Both the position numbers and the translations under genes were made by a program. A stretch of DNA of 64,000 bases from Heligmosomoides polygyrus polygyrus (Eukaryota; Nematoda; Chromadorea; Rhabditida; Heligmosomidae): positions 61,592,034 through 61,656,033 of the forward strand of contig OX377202.1 in assembly GCA_947396885.1 (NCBI GenBank), given 5' to 3'. The notes below the pieces were generated by a model, which had not been told where the DNA came from, searched no databases, and saw nothing but the letters and a program-made list of their open reading frames with translations. Below are positions 42,261 through 54,257 of this stretch, piece by piece; the first letter of the stretch is position 1; every line of letters starts with the position of its first letter.

Positions 42261-45200
42261 GTGTGCGTGTGTAGTCTCTCCGTTGCACGTGGAATATCAC
42301 TGAAGTAAAAATTTCGTCGACTTCTACTCGTTTCTGGTGCTTATCAGGTGCTGCCATGAGTTGGCTGTTTCAAGTGTATTCTGACCACATTGCTATCAAT
42401 AAAACTGACACCGGAGCTCTCGCAAAACTTGACTAAAACAGTTTTCATCACGAAAAACGCGAAATTCAGTAAATGCGACAGCTCAAGGAAAAGCCAACTT
42501 CACTGCTTCACTTCTCTCAGCTGCTGCCGTGTGTAGTGGGCTAAACATTCCCTTAATCATAGAATCATCCCCTGATGCAGTGCGAAGAAGCAGTGCAACA
42601 TGCTGAGAAACGTGGGTGTGTGGAAGGAGGGTAGGATGAAGTTGGCTATTCCTTGAGCTTCCCTCGATCCTTTTCTGGTTTCTCACATTTTCCGCTCAGC
42701 TGTTCCCCTCGCATTTCGCATGCCTTTTCGTTTTCCCTTACAAGGCGAGTAACACGAAATCAGAGCATGAATAGAAACGCGAAGACAACGTTCAGAGGTA
42801 TAACGAAAGAGTTAAGGTGCAAAAACGGTCCTAGAAACGTCGAAAAATGCCAGATGACGTTCAAAAAACGTGAGGATACCGATAGGTATGTAAATTGGTG
42901 AACACACAAGAAGAATGGGGTCAGTCGTCGAAATTGGAGAAGGACGATAACGGCGTCGACTGCCTTGTTCCACTGTCTTAAGTAAGCGTCGGCTCCAGTT
43001 ATTTCACACCGATACTGCACCTCTACGAAAATCTAGCTCAACGCGCAGAAATGCAACTTGAATGGCGAAAAATTCGGATTTCTTTTTGAATTTCGAAAAT
43101 TTCTTTAATATTGCTTAAAGGAAGATGTCTGCATTCAATTCCGTTGGACGAATTTAACGAGAAGGTCCTCTTAATCCGCGTCATGGACGTAGTACAATGA
43201 GCGTCTAAATTTAGAAGACATGTCGCAAACGTGTCTTACGCTTTTGCGCACGCCTCTGCGTCAAAGCGGCAGCGACAGACGGCAAAACTACGGCGCACTA
43301 GTGCAACGGCGACGTGGCGCGGCGCTCACCACCAGCTTTGCCGCTCCACTCCATCGCCAACGCAGTTTCATGTTACCAGTTTTCATTATAGGCCACCGCC
43401 ACGATCAGCTAGAGCCCAGACAGATCACTGCCATCGGCCGTGCGGCGCTGTCAGAGCCATGCGGCAATAATCCCTTGACTCGTTATTGCCGCTGCCGCGT
43501 TTGCGGCGCCGCGTCTGTTCTGATGACCCTACCCGTCCGCAGCCTACTATCCTATTTCAAATCGCCTAAAAATTTTGAGTTTGGGAATGATTATATGTGC
43601 AGTTAACGAACAACTTCATTGACTCTTACGTGCATGTGAAGTTTCCTTTTCGCGTAATGCGGGTTCAGTTTTTTCTACGTTTCATCATCTCTAGACCAAA
43701 CCATTGTCTTTGCCTGCAGAAGCTAAACTTGAGTCTGAAAAATTCAACGTTTCGACTGGATCGCCTCCCTCAGATTCTTAAATAGCTCAGTTTAGCTTGC
43801 AATCTGGGCATTCATCGTTCTATGCTATTATAGTGTCCATAGTCATGAAGAAGAGGATTTCGGCGTTGAGGTAAAGATTCTGAGGCACAAGGTTCAAACG
43901 TCGGCGTGTAAAGCCTTCAGGGCGTTCTGAATCTATTTAGATGTCAAGGAGCCTAATGTCATCTGGAGAGAGGAGGGTGATGGGGTGCGTTCCTCTATAC
44001 AACATTCGAGCTCAAGCCCTATCGCAGTCTCGTTTTTTTAACCTAAGGAAAGTGCTGTCCCGTATTCCTGTTCTACCCTATTTGACTTCCACTGGTCCGT
44101 CAGTGGACTACGGTGAGGTATAGTACTTGGTCTCTCTCCGTTCAAAATTTTGTATTGAATTTCGCGAGGTCTAGGCAATATTTGATGAGATAACCCCTAT
44201 TGCTAGACCCCTTCCAGCTCAAAGAAAGGCGACCCAGTCGTAACGTTGGTCAGTGAATCCATTTAGCAACCTCGTGGGGAAATTAGTAGAACAACGAAGG
44301 GATTTTGCTACACTCCTGGACAGACCTTGATGGGTGAGCGGAAACGCCGCATTTGTGAAAGGCACAACACTTCTACCCAAGAGAAGCTTTAAGAAAAGAA
44401 AAACACTGGTCGAATTTTCGATATTTCCTTAGCATGGACAAAGTGTATCACATTTGAAGCTACCCCAAATGTTCGAACAGAAAACAGTGGATCTTTTGCG
44501 CTTGTTGCGAAAGTATGGCTCCGTTATTTCTTTTTTAGGGATGGCCTTTCATGGCAGCAATTCGACAACCTTACTTGTATACTAAACGCTCTCCTACAAG
44601 GTGTGTACTTTGTCATTGTAGACGCCGTTTAGATGCACTACACTGTGTGGACCTACATAGTTACAGTTAGGATGGACGGAAAATATAACATTTTAAATCA
44701 TTCTCGGCGGCGTTCTACAATGGTCTGTAGCAGAAATTCATTTCCAGGTCTTTAGTTGCTGTTGTTTTTGTATGCATTCTTCTCAGAAGAGTGCAGGGTG
44801 ATGCCCGGCACCGGTCATAATCACGTTCTTTTGCAAAAAAAATCTTTTTTTCCGCTTATCTCACAAGGTGAGAATGACAGATCGCATGGCGACTTTGATG
44901 TGAGAAGTAGCATCAACCACTTAGTGCAGTAGAAGCATCGGCAATCATTTTGTGGATTAGAAGAGGAGATCGCGCCATGCACTCATCTATCAATTGAATA
45001 AAAATCGAGACGTTTTACACGTGGCCATAGTGCCACCGCTTCTTTTAACACCAAAAAAACCACCTTCGTGCTCTTTAAAACGAGTTTTAAACCATCATTT
45101 TTCCTCAACAGTGAGAATTCTTTAAAATTTCAAAGAACCGTTATTGGGGAGGTGAATTAAAGCCCCAAAGGAAGTCATGCTAACATTTTCCTCGAACAAG

Positions 45201-45503
45201 AATTGCTCCTAACCTTTTGGAGTTTCTCTAGTTTCATGTGGAAGGAGCTTGTTTCGATTAGGAAAACGTTCAATTTGATTTCAAAAGCGTTACTCTTGTT
45301 TAAAAGAGCCTCCCATTTGACGTGAAAATTGTACACATTACGGGATGCGGCTTCGGATGCCGATTCCAAACATGTGCTTCATATCTGCCAGTCGAATATG
45401 GGAGCGGAGTTGCGGACCACTTAGCAGTCGAGACTGATTCCGATGCGGAGTCCATGTATAATGCAGAAAACCTTCTAGAAAATCGCCTGATTATCTTGCT
45501 TAC
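42261..45503. other. Gene-free stretch with one GC-rich patch
   Basis: Positions 43220-43560 are GC-rich with GCGGC and GCCGC units and open on + in two frames, but lack motifs. Positions 42655-42750 carry weak TTCCG/TTTTCG units. No exons supported. Confidence 0.4.
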
Positions 45504-45683
45504 CTCGCGTTGCTGAATCAGCGCTCCAAACACCGTTGTATTCTGACCATTCTGTTTGGTCGGAGATATGTATGTCTCCAGAACTGCTAAGGGCATCATT
45601 ATGTAGTTCTGCTTTGGAATGAATTCAGAACCAGACTTGATCTCGGGAACAACCCACACACACACAAGTCGTCGACGTCGAAG
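45504..45683 (-). CDS. Possible - strand exon, unrecognised
   Basis: An open - strand frame reads VPEIKSGSEFIPKQNYIMMP, then LETYISPTKQNGQNTTVFGA, and ends IQQRE exactly before a strong donor GAG|GTAAGC. No clear acceptor was found upstream, and the downstream partner exon was not located. The protein family is unknown to me. Confidence rests on the donor and the coding-like composition. Confidence 0.35.
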
Positions 45684-48224
45684 TTAGTTACGCAACAGGA
45701 TTCAACCGACCTTCAACTGTGGTCCATTTCTAATTGAATTCGCTGGCTTCCTTTGAAGATGCGTATAAGAACGGCTACTGTTTCATGAATAAATTTATAC
45801 TTTTCGCCGTCTACTGCGTCTTACGTTGAGACGAAGGTGACTGAGAGTAGTAGCTTCGAGCTCTCTTTAGTTTCTGCGAAATAAGATATGGTTCGCTGTT
45901 TTTTCAGGACCAGGTCTGCGTTGACTCCTGACGAAGGTGACTGACTTCTGTATTAGTGATCCTTGAGCCTTTGGGTATTAGCTTATGAGAAACTGCGCAT
46001 CTGACCTACTACATTCCCCGGCGAGAGGCTCTGCCACGATTTCACTTACGGACATCCTCGTCACTGGACCCATCTGGCGCAACCGCTTTTAATGGTCACA
46101 TTCCATTTTTATCGAATCTCATCACACGCCACACCTCACCGATTAGTTGGAGAACATGATGGGTAAGCGAAAAATTAGAGGCGAGTAGAAGTAGAGCGGA
46201 GGGCTGCAGGATGATAGAGAAAGAGAAGAAGGAAGGCAGAGCCTCACTGATGCCGCGACGAAACGATTCAAAACAAAGCGCTGACCCTCGAAATCGTTTT
46301 GCTCAAAAGACGTCGCCGTCGCATAACCGCGATATGACAAACGCTACAACATAAAGCGAAATGTGAAGAAAACATCTTCTTGAAGATCCTAGTGATATGC
46401 GGAGCGCCGTCGTCGGATTGGCGTCGACGGGCCGTGTTCAGCATGTGCGCCCCAGCCAGTAGAACGTGTCGAACACCTCCATTTCGCAGCTGAAAACAGG
46501 TATGCAGAGATCACGATCTACTCACTGTCTTATCGGAGAAAAAAGTGGCTCTCGCTTCGCGTTGGTTTTTCGGAAAACTGTGATAGCTCCAACCCGGTTT
46601 GATAAATTGCTGGTGGCGATAGCTTCTACGCCAGCGGACACATCAGCGCTTCGCTGCCAACCTCACACAAGCATTGGTGTGCTAGTTCACCGACGAAGCG
46701 GCTGCAGATGGAACTTCAAGGTGCGGAACAGAACATATCGGTGCTTGCCTCCCCGTTCGCAGGAGGCGCTTCGGCTACTTTATTCCTTTAATGCCAAATA
46801 CGGCTGACTTGGCCCATAGTTGATTACGCGGTTTTGAAAAATGGGTTCTCTGTTGTTCCCTTCCAGTTCCTCGGGTTATGAACGCCAAAAAAGGGACATA
46901 TGTCAAGATCATAAGAGAGCGAGCAGCACTGTGCTTGGTCAAACACCCTTTTGCATGCTACCCGAGAGGACGGAAGTCGAACTGACAAGTTTTTCAAAGA
47001 ATCGTCGAAACACGAGCCGCTTGTTGTTGTTTCCTTTTTGAGGAGGGGATCGATCGTGACACTGCGGGACAAGCGCGAGGAGAACGGCGACGCTCTCCCG
47101 CTTAGGAATCTCGTGAACTTCTAAGTTGCTCTAGTCGTGAAGTTCGATAGAATTTGAAGTGCTCTACCAAAGGTCTACGGGCTAGTGGAGTCACTTCTCG
47201 AGATATTGTGTTGGGAGAACGGGTGGGTGAAACAGTTAAGTGTACCTAGAGCGTTGAAGCAGCGTTTTGCCTTCTATTATATACTAGCTCTGAAAGGAAA
47301 CTTAGCGATACCACGAAATTGATGCAGTGGGAAGTCTATAATGGTTTTCTTAGCAATTAACTTACCCCAAGTTGTATCACAAAGCAATTCGCAGAGCACA
47401 CCTGTGCTAGGAGCTGCGTAATAATTTTTCAATTTTGGGCGACTGCATTTATTTATTTTTCTCACAGGATTATGTAGTTCAAGAATTATAATTATCAACC
47501 CGACCCTTGTATCTGATATCGAATCCTCTACCAGACACTCCACATTATTCTTTCTGAACAAGGGGGAAGTCGCTTGTGCGTTAACCTCGATTTCTCGAGC
47601 AGATGCTGCTCCAATGCGCCCAAATATGGCTGCTCAGACCTAGAGTCCTGGGAAGAATGGCAAGCGTTCAAGCACGCGAGGTCCTCCAGGATGTGTGGCC
47701 ACAGCTTCTTCGCCAATATAGTACATTGCTGCTGCATGCTGTAGACGTTTCTGGCGTCTTTCGCACTCCGCGTCAGCAACCTTTAGGGTGTGCTGCGTGC
47801 GCTCACTGGTATCCGGGCTCTAATTTGCCTTGAGCAGCTTCAAGAGTCGAAGGCGCTGCGAGCGCAAGAATACTTCAATAAATGCTCTTGGGTTAGGTGT
47901 GGACAACATCAGGAGAAAACCAGGTTGATCCGACGCGTCCAGTTCGTCGCAAGTCATGCCGGGTCTCCGCCTCATTCATGTGCGCTCTGCATGGGTACCT
48001 ATGGAAGGCGATGATTAGAATCAGACACTGATTGATATGGATGTGCGGAATTTCCGTTTCCGCATAGCGAATTCCGGGTTCAGATCACTTTGAGGCATTC
48101 CGCTCCGCGTTTCGTGTTATCCCTTTTTGTACCGGAAGAGGAGATGGAAAGGTTGAGCCATACACCTCGACTCACGAATCAGCTTTGCCTCTTTTGAATT
48201 GACTATTTACCTCTTTGCGCGCAT
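45684..48224. other. Gene-free stretch; TTCCG cluster at 48030-48150
   Basis: - strand frames at 47277-47561 and 47528-47779 look partly coding, with a GTAAGT donor in the first, but could not be joined. The TTCCG/CGGAA cluster (GCGAATTCCGGGTTC, TTCCGCTCCGCG) is like that at 24560. Confidence 0.4.
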
Positions 48225-48520
48225 GTAGCTACGTAGTTGGAGGATGTGCACGCTGTCATGTGCAACCGATGCCAGGTTCTTGATTCGGATTTCCCGCCCA
48301 GGCCTAACAAGCCTTTTATCCCCCCGGGGGGCGTGAATTGGAACCGGACGTGTCTGGGAAGGATAAGGCGCTGACTTGTTTATCGGCTAGCCAAGTGATT
48401 CATTGTATGGCCAAATACGCATTCGAATCGCCTCCATGACATCTCATAGAAGTAGAATGCGTGGCGCATTTCAAAAGAGATTGAGCAACGCCCACCTATC
48501 TCATTTATGCTTTCGTCTTA
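48225..48520 (+). mobile_element. tRNA-derived SINE copy 4
   Basis: The head is partly eroded (GTAGTTGGAGG), box B TTGATTCGGATTTCCC, CCGCCCAGGCC, then the full body to ACGCCCACC. The tail is degraded. Confidence 0.75.
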
Positions 48521-48867
48521 ATCTTTCCTCTAAACGGAAGCAGATGAAGGAAGACGACAGCGCATCACTGATGTTCTGATGTCGGAACAGCGTGTCAAAT
48601 TAAATTCATGTTTAGCTCGGACGCTGGACTCAGTTCAGATGTGATACTTGAGGAAATGTTGACAGTGGCGGCGGCAAGACGTAGAGGTGGCTCGCCAGCC
48701 GAGAGTAGGCTTGTTCTAAATCTGTATCATTTATTATATATGTGGATGACAGCGCCGTGTTGCCTACTAACACTCAACACAACTATGGAGTAACGTAACA
48801 AAAAGTGGAAGTAGAAAATGAACCGATGGCACTGAATGTTTCAGGCATGAAACAAATTCTCAACGAG
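48521..48867. other. Gene-free stretch, no recognised feature
   Basis: A 61-codon + frame at 48608 has no motif. Confidence 0.35.
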
Positions 48868-49290
48868 ACCTACATGGTCTTGTAGAGCATCAATCACAGA
48901 ACTGTGCTTCTTTTTTGCTACGGGCCATTGGATGGTCCGAAAATGGCAAAATAAGTCTGACCACATTGGAGAAGGAAGCGATCCCACTAACGTGAACAGC
49001 TTTACTCACCCATCTACCGTAACTTGTCGATTCACTTGAATGTACTCTGCAGCTTCGTCCAGGAAACGTCAAAAATTACCATATTACTATAATCAAACTT
49101 AAATTTTAACTCCAAACGTCTAGTAGGTCAAGTTCTGAGCACGGTTTCACTTCTGCCTTGCCAGCCGTCCCCGAAGCGATACAATTTTTTGCCATTTTCG
49201 GGACACACAGTGGCCCATAGCAAAAACGAAGCACAGTTCTGCGATCCTCGTCCGATGCCCTACAAGACCATAGATATCTCGTTGAGAATC
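48868..49290. repeat. Inverted repeat element with ~100-bp arms
   Basis: The left arm contains GTCTTGTAGAGCATC, CACAGAACTGTGCTTC and AAAATGGCAAAA. The right arm has the complements at 49185-49275 (TTTTGCCATTTTCGG, GAAGCACAGTTCTG, CTACAAGACCATAG). A single diverged copy lies at 33790-33890 in PAN intron 9. MITE-like; family unknown. Confidence 0.65.
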
Positions 49291-49599
49291 TTTGGGGAAA
49301 GTTCATTAGCTTTCCTTGTTAGATCTACTTTATTGAGCTCTATCAGCCTTCCTTGTTATGAGTTCGTAGAGTACTTTTAAGGAAAGTTTTGTTATTATTA
49401 CTATTTATTACAAGCCTGTATGATCACAGGGCTATCAACAATCAGAAAAAGAACAACAACCAGAACGTAACTAACAAACAAACGTGCAGCCATTTGTAAA
49501 AATAACAAGCATGACTTTCATAGATGTCACGTACATGAGAGTTTTGAATTTCACAATCTTCAAATTTATAGGTATATTGAGTGCTCTTCTCAGCTTCTC
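49291..49599. other. Gene-free stretch, no recognised feature
   Basis: AT-rich. May include the 3' end of the CR1-like element. Confidence 0.35.
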
Positions 49600-51190
49600 A
49601 AGTTTGATCACAGCTCTATTAAGAAAAACCTCTGCCTGATGGTTCGCATCGAACTTCTGATATGCCGTTTACAAGATCCACCTCTTGTGACTGACGTTCT
49701 CATTGTCAGTTGGAGTATCATACGTGACTTCAGATATCTCACATCCTAATAGTGGTCTGATATACGGTTGGTGTGCTTCCAGAAGAACGCGCATTGCCAG
49801 TTGTTAGGCCTCCAAAGATCCTGGGCATCGTGGTGGCTGCTTGACGCGCTATTCTCATACAGTGCTCATCAAAGGAGGCGTCTCCTTACCAAAAACCCAA
49901 TATCGGTGATCTCCTCAAGTTCTACGAATTCAATGCCACATTTAGAATTTACCCAGTCCGACCAACATGAGGAACTCTCCTGTTCTCCTTCGATAATGGG
50001 AGGCCTCAATTTAGTGACCCGCAATACACATTATCCGCCATCTTTTGCAGGATATCCTTGTTTGACCTAGGCTGTACAGGAAGATACAGCTTGAAATCAT
50101 TAGCAAAGGCGATGCGGTTGACTTCATTACTGTCACACTCACAATTTCGGGTAGTTCGTAGGTAAAAAATTGAACAGCTCAGGCGAAACTACGCCTCCTT
50201 GAGGAACTCCACTAAGAACGTGTCTTGTCCTCGAAAACTTCAACTCTAGCAGTATTTGTGCTGCTAGTTAGGAACGGTCTGATCCGAGAAACGATTCTAG
50301 GATATACTTCAGTTGACTTTATTAACAGTTTGTTGTGAGAAACCCTGCCAAAGGCTTTAGCAAAGCACACGTATACAATGTCTACCCCTACTCCTTCTTC
50401 AAGAGCGGCGATGCAATCGTTAATGGACTGCAGCAATGCGGTTACCGTTGACTTATTCTTTTGAAAACCCTGCTGGGAGTCCGAGATGATGCCATTCTCT
50501 CCTAAATCACGTACTACCTTTTTAAGTATCTTATCGAATCGTTTTGTGAAGATAGACGGAAGAAGAGACGGAATTCTAACCGGTCTACAATTATTAGGAT
50601 CAGAATGCGGAGCTTTCCCAGGAAAAGGTTTCACAAAGGATGTGCGCTACCTTTTCGGCAGTTCTGCTCTCACAAAACTCAAATTGAGCATGTGCGTGAG
50701 AGGCCGTGCTATATTTTAAATAACCTGCTTAATGAATTTTGATGGAGTGGTGTACGGCGCGCCAGAAAAAGACTATCAGGTCATTTGTAAAGAAGCAAGA
50801 GAACTTCGTCCTCGCGACACCAGACCGAATCACTCAAAAGGGGAATTTGGAAGTCACCACAAAAGGATCAATATCCACGTCCTCACGAAATGTTCTTTGG
50901 ATTACCTCAGCTAATACCTCAGCTTTGTCCTGATCCGTATTATTGCCAATTACCAGCATGTCTAAGAGCTCCAGCAGCCCGCACTTTAACCCTCCTCCGA
51001 GAGTTAAGAAGCCTATAAAAGGAACTCTTATCTCCAGGCTAATGGCCTTTTTGACAGCAGCATTTAACCTTCTCATTTTACGATCAAGTTTTCCTCTTGT
51101 TCTTTTGTGGTCATCCCAATCACTAGGGCTGCCACGCATTTTCGCATTGTTCCAGTCTCGAGCTTTGTCACAGCTACTCTTCCTTTGTAA
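49600..51190 (-). pseudogene. CR1/Jockey-type non-LTR element, RT remnant 1
   Basis: On the - strand, in order: RTRGKLDRKMRRLNAAVKKA (51060, pre-RT spacer); RPVRIPSLLPSIFTKRFDKI (RT motif 1); SDSQQGFQKNKSTVTALLQ (motif 2); VYVCFAKAFGRVSHNKLL (motif A, about 50330), where the catalytic Asp of xDFxKAFD is Cys and the second Asp is Gly; then after a frameshift GVPQGGVVSPELF (about 50200) and FANDFKLYL (about 50090), where the FADD box has lost its first Asp to Asn. Stops and frameshifts follow to about 49600. The endonuclease was not found. The copy is inactive. Confidence 0.8.
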
Positions 51191-51339
51191 TTAGGAAGAC
51201 GGGTTTTATCAGAATTTGATATTCTAAATGGAACACAGAAATTTTTATATGCTGTAGAACAGCAGTGAACAGTTCATATTTCTTCACTCACCAAGCTTAC
51301 ACTATTAAGTGAGCCCTAAAAATTATCATCCTTTAAAAT
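51191..51339. other. Spacer between two RT remnants
   Basis: No feature recognised. Confidence 0.3.
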
Positions 51340-51700
51340 GTTTACAATTTTGCCAATTTCAGGAGAGCGTAAAAATGGAAAACAGAATTGGGGATAAAAC
51401 TCCACCCAGAGGAGCACCACTAGTGACTGGCAGCGATTGAAGACTGACTTACTTTCTTTCCCGGAAAGTCAAGTCAGATTTGAAAATTCTTATCCACTCA
51501 GTTGCTTCGGAATGGATGCCTATATTTTTAGTTAGTTAATGAGCTTTGCGGGAGGAACCTTGTCTAACGTTTTCATAAACTCAAAGCAGGCCACTCCACA
51601 TCTACGTTTTTATCAAGCGCTTGTGATCAGTTGACAACATCAACATTTCCGGTTCGAAAACAATGTCGCTCACTGGGTATCAAAGAATTGACTCAAAGCA
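51340..51700 (-). pseudogene. CR1/Jockey-type non-LTR element, RT remnant 2
   Basis: Separate from remnant 1 because it repeats the same motifs: EFMKTLDKVPPAKL (motif A, about 51575), IGIHSEATEWIRIFKSDLTF, then VTSGAPLGGVLSPILFSIF (about 51400). In-frame stops lie at about 51530 and 51455. It points the same way as remnant 1 and is more diverged from the consensus GVPQGSVLGP. Confidence 0.75.
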
Positions 51701-52381
51701 GGACACCACAGCAGCTTTGAGTTTCTTTTCGGACATTCTTATCAAAAGCAGAAGTAATGCTAAACAATGGTAATTAGACACAAGATGGGGGGGGGGGGAG
51801 GAAAGGTCTTTGGAATATGTGTGGCATGTTTTCAACGAGAAGGTACTTCACTTGACATAGCTGGCTTTAAATTTTGTTCAGTTGGGTAAACTGTTGTAAT
51901 AGCAACTTCCCGGAAAAAGTAGAGTAGTACGTTATCAAGGGTAGCGGTGTATGCCGCTGGTAAGGTACATAATACGTTCTAAATTTCCTCTTTGTAGAGC
52001 AAAACCGAGCTATCCATACAGAAAGAAGTGCTTGTCGTATAAAATGAAGCGTTTTGGCAGAATGCTCCATTTACTCGTCCAGTCGACTGCGATGTCCACA
52101 TGATATGTGGTGCTAAACATTCTTTCCACTTACCCAAACCTACTCATGGAACTCTGAAACAAAACCAACGCATCAGGGAGCATATTCGAGCATCTGGGAG
52201 ATCTCTATCAGGGAAGGAGCTTCTCGGATCAAACGAAGTGGGGATTCGTGGGAAGTGTGATGGATCTCAGTACTGAAACGTCATTACTCCGTAATGCTAC
52301 ATTGGGCGGTTGTTGCAGTGATCAAGACAATTGGCATGCGCCTTTTAACAAGGTCGCCAAATTTCGCTGCAGTATGGGCCA
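51701..52381. other. Gene-free stretch, G-run near 51787
   Basis: Nothing coding could be supported. Confidence 0.35.
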
Positions 52382-54257
52382 TCATATGCATGTTTGATTA
52401 CTAGAACTGAGCGACTTCAGAGGAATACAGGTCTCGTTGAGGATGTCGATCCTGGAGAGTGCACCAAATGCGGTGGATATAAGAAGGAGCAGCAGGAAGA
52501 CAGCACGACTTATGAAGGAAGCAGTTTCGGACCAACCTTGTGTTCTTGAATTTATCATACACGGCACTCATTCCATAGCCTCCTCGGTCACCGACGATCA
52601 CAGCACTCCACCAGTTACCGAACCGTTCCTCAGCTTGCTGCTTCATATACCTGAACGGATGTCACTCTCCATATCACTGTCTTCGGCAGGTTACAAATTA
52701 TTTAGTAATACGTTTTATGCATGGATGTCAGCACTCCTTCAACGTCGGCTTTCTTGAAATATGTTTGTCTGAAAATCCATACTCAAGCACTAGATCCTGC
52801 CACTAAAGTCCGCCAAGGTGGTGAGCGAACGAAAGCGCCATGCACCCAATAAATGGCCGGCAACGTTGGTCTGATAGCTGCTCCTAGTATGGGTCAGATG
52901 CTCTCTTACTACTCCCACTCGTCTGCGCAGAACTTCTTGCAAGGAAAGGTTCCCAACTCATGGTGAGCTTTTGCGATGCTATCTTGGCAGGATGTAGGAA
53001 CTGCGAGCGGAGTCCAGAACAACAGTTAGTTTTTTCTGAACGCTTTTTTAAGAGCTAAAAAGCAGGTCTGAAGGCATGGACTATCATTACGCGCTACGAC
53101 ACCCAAAGAGATGTGTATCGGCGGCACAGTTGGTAGGAGCGACGCCTCATTGGAGCACACCGGCGGGTTTTCAGTTCGAGTCTGCGTGGTGCCGACGTTC
53201 AAGCACGTTTTAGCTTGTTGTTATTACGCTTTCTCCTGGTTACAGGAGTCAATTTTAGATCATCAATGCTCAAAACAAACCAACGCTGTCTATTTCCCTT
53301 TCATATGTGCAAGTTATTCAAAAAACCAATGACGATGATTGTTCACTGTTGTCTTCTTCCCAACAGTCATCATCAGGCGTCCAGTCGACATCCACCTCCT
53401 CATCGAAACGCAATTATGAAACCAACTACGTCCCATTTCCATTATTCTAGCCTGAACCGACTCTTCTTTCTGACAGTCGACATCTCCATATATGGCGTCC
53501 AGGAGGAGTCCTTTTATGGCGTCCGCAACCGCAGTCTCTCTCCTTGTCGAGGAAGAGAAATGCGGTGTGAAGGTGGAAAGTAGTCAGCCAACAACACGTT
53601 CAGGTAACAACGACATTTTTAGCACACTAATGTACAGATATGGCCCGGGTTCACAATATTCAACCGTAAGGTACTCGTGTTTCTGTGCATTTCGGTATTA
53701 TTGGTGATATGGTATGATATGGTGGTTGAAAAACCAGCACATACGAAGGCGCAAATAGTCAGTCTTGATTTGTTTTAAACACTGATGGAATAAAATCAAC
53801 GCCTGTGACCATGATAAAGCGTAATAACAACAAACTAATGTGCGCGAAATTATCGGAAGCACGCGGACTCAAGCTCAAAACCCCGTTGGTGCGTTCCTAT
53901 GAGGCGGCGCTCACACCAACTGCACCGCCGAGGCACGTCTAGTTGGGTGTAGTAGAAGTTGACGATAGTTGCGCGCACGCGTTCAGACCTCCTTTTCAGG
54001 TCTTTAAAAAAGCGTTCAGCAAAAACTGAATGTGGCTTCTGGACTCCGCTCAAACGGCCATGCATCTTGCCAAAGCTACATCGCACTCACCTTGAGCTTG
54101 GAACCTTTTCTTGTTAGGGACAGGTCACGAAGGGAGTTGTGTACGCACAGATCCGGCACGATCTCAGTAACGGCAAAATGAAAGTACTTCTGCCTGCAGC
54201 ACTTCCTGCACAGCTGAGGAAGGATGTCGACGAAACCTTGAGCATAACAAGCTGACG
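52382..54257 (-). CDS. Unrecognised - strand gene, three exons seen (3' end)
   Basis: Exon a (54257-54091; acceptor ATCTTCAG, donor AAG|GTGAGT) encodes SACYAQGFVDILPQLCRKCC followed by EIVPDLCVHNSLRDL, a short Cys-rich segment. Exon b (52650-52537; acceptor CGTTCAG, donor AG|GTTGGT) encodes MKQQAEERFGNWWSAVIVGD and DKFKNT. Exon c (52451-52382; acceptor CTCTCCAG) joins in phase as R-IDILNETCIPLKSLS and ends QTCI-TGA. Exon a ends in phase 0 and exon b needs phase 2, so at least one exon between them is missing. The segment AEERFG..VIV is faintly like the nematode ground-like domain, but I do not claim it. The 1.4-kb intron holds an inverted pair of tRNA-like repeats. Confidence 0.5.
53010..53275 (+). 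mobile_element. Second tRNA-like SINE family, copy 1
   Basis: The core reads GGCGGCACAGTTGGTAGGAG (box-A-like) then CAGTTCGAGTCTG (box-B-like), flanked by GGAGTCCAGAA and CTGAACGCTTTTTTAA upstream and TTGTTGTTATTACGCTTT downstream. All of this recurs in inverted orientation at 53795-54045. It differs from the 13298-13591 family in head and body. Confidence 0.6.
53477..53603 (+). CDS. Possible + strand exon, unrecognised
   Basis: Bounded by acceptor TCTTTCTGACAG and donor TTCAG|GTAACA, this encodes STSPYMASRRSPFMASATAV, then a VEEEKCGVKVESSQPTTRS end. An upstream open segment (53367-53447) after acceptor CCCAACAG is Ser-rich but hits TAG. It lies between the inverted tRNA-like repeats, inside the intron of the - strand gene. 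It may be chance. Confidence 0.3.
53795..54045 (-). mobile_element. Second tRNA-like SINE family, copy 2
   Basis: Read on -, GGAGTCCAGAAGCC, GCTGAACGCTTTTTTAAAG, CTCGGCGGTGCAGTTGG, GAGCTTGAGTCCGCGTGC and TTGTTGTTATTACGCTTT match 53010-53275 in order. Confidence 0.6.

Noticed and set aside
43220..43606. GC-rich + strand frame of 128 codons.
   Set aside because: Composition is driven by GCGGC repeats; no motif or splice context.
47277..47779. Two - strand frames, one with a GTAAGT donor after CELLCDTTWG, as exons of a gene.
   Set aside because: Phases could not be joined and the opposite strand is equally open.
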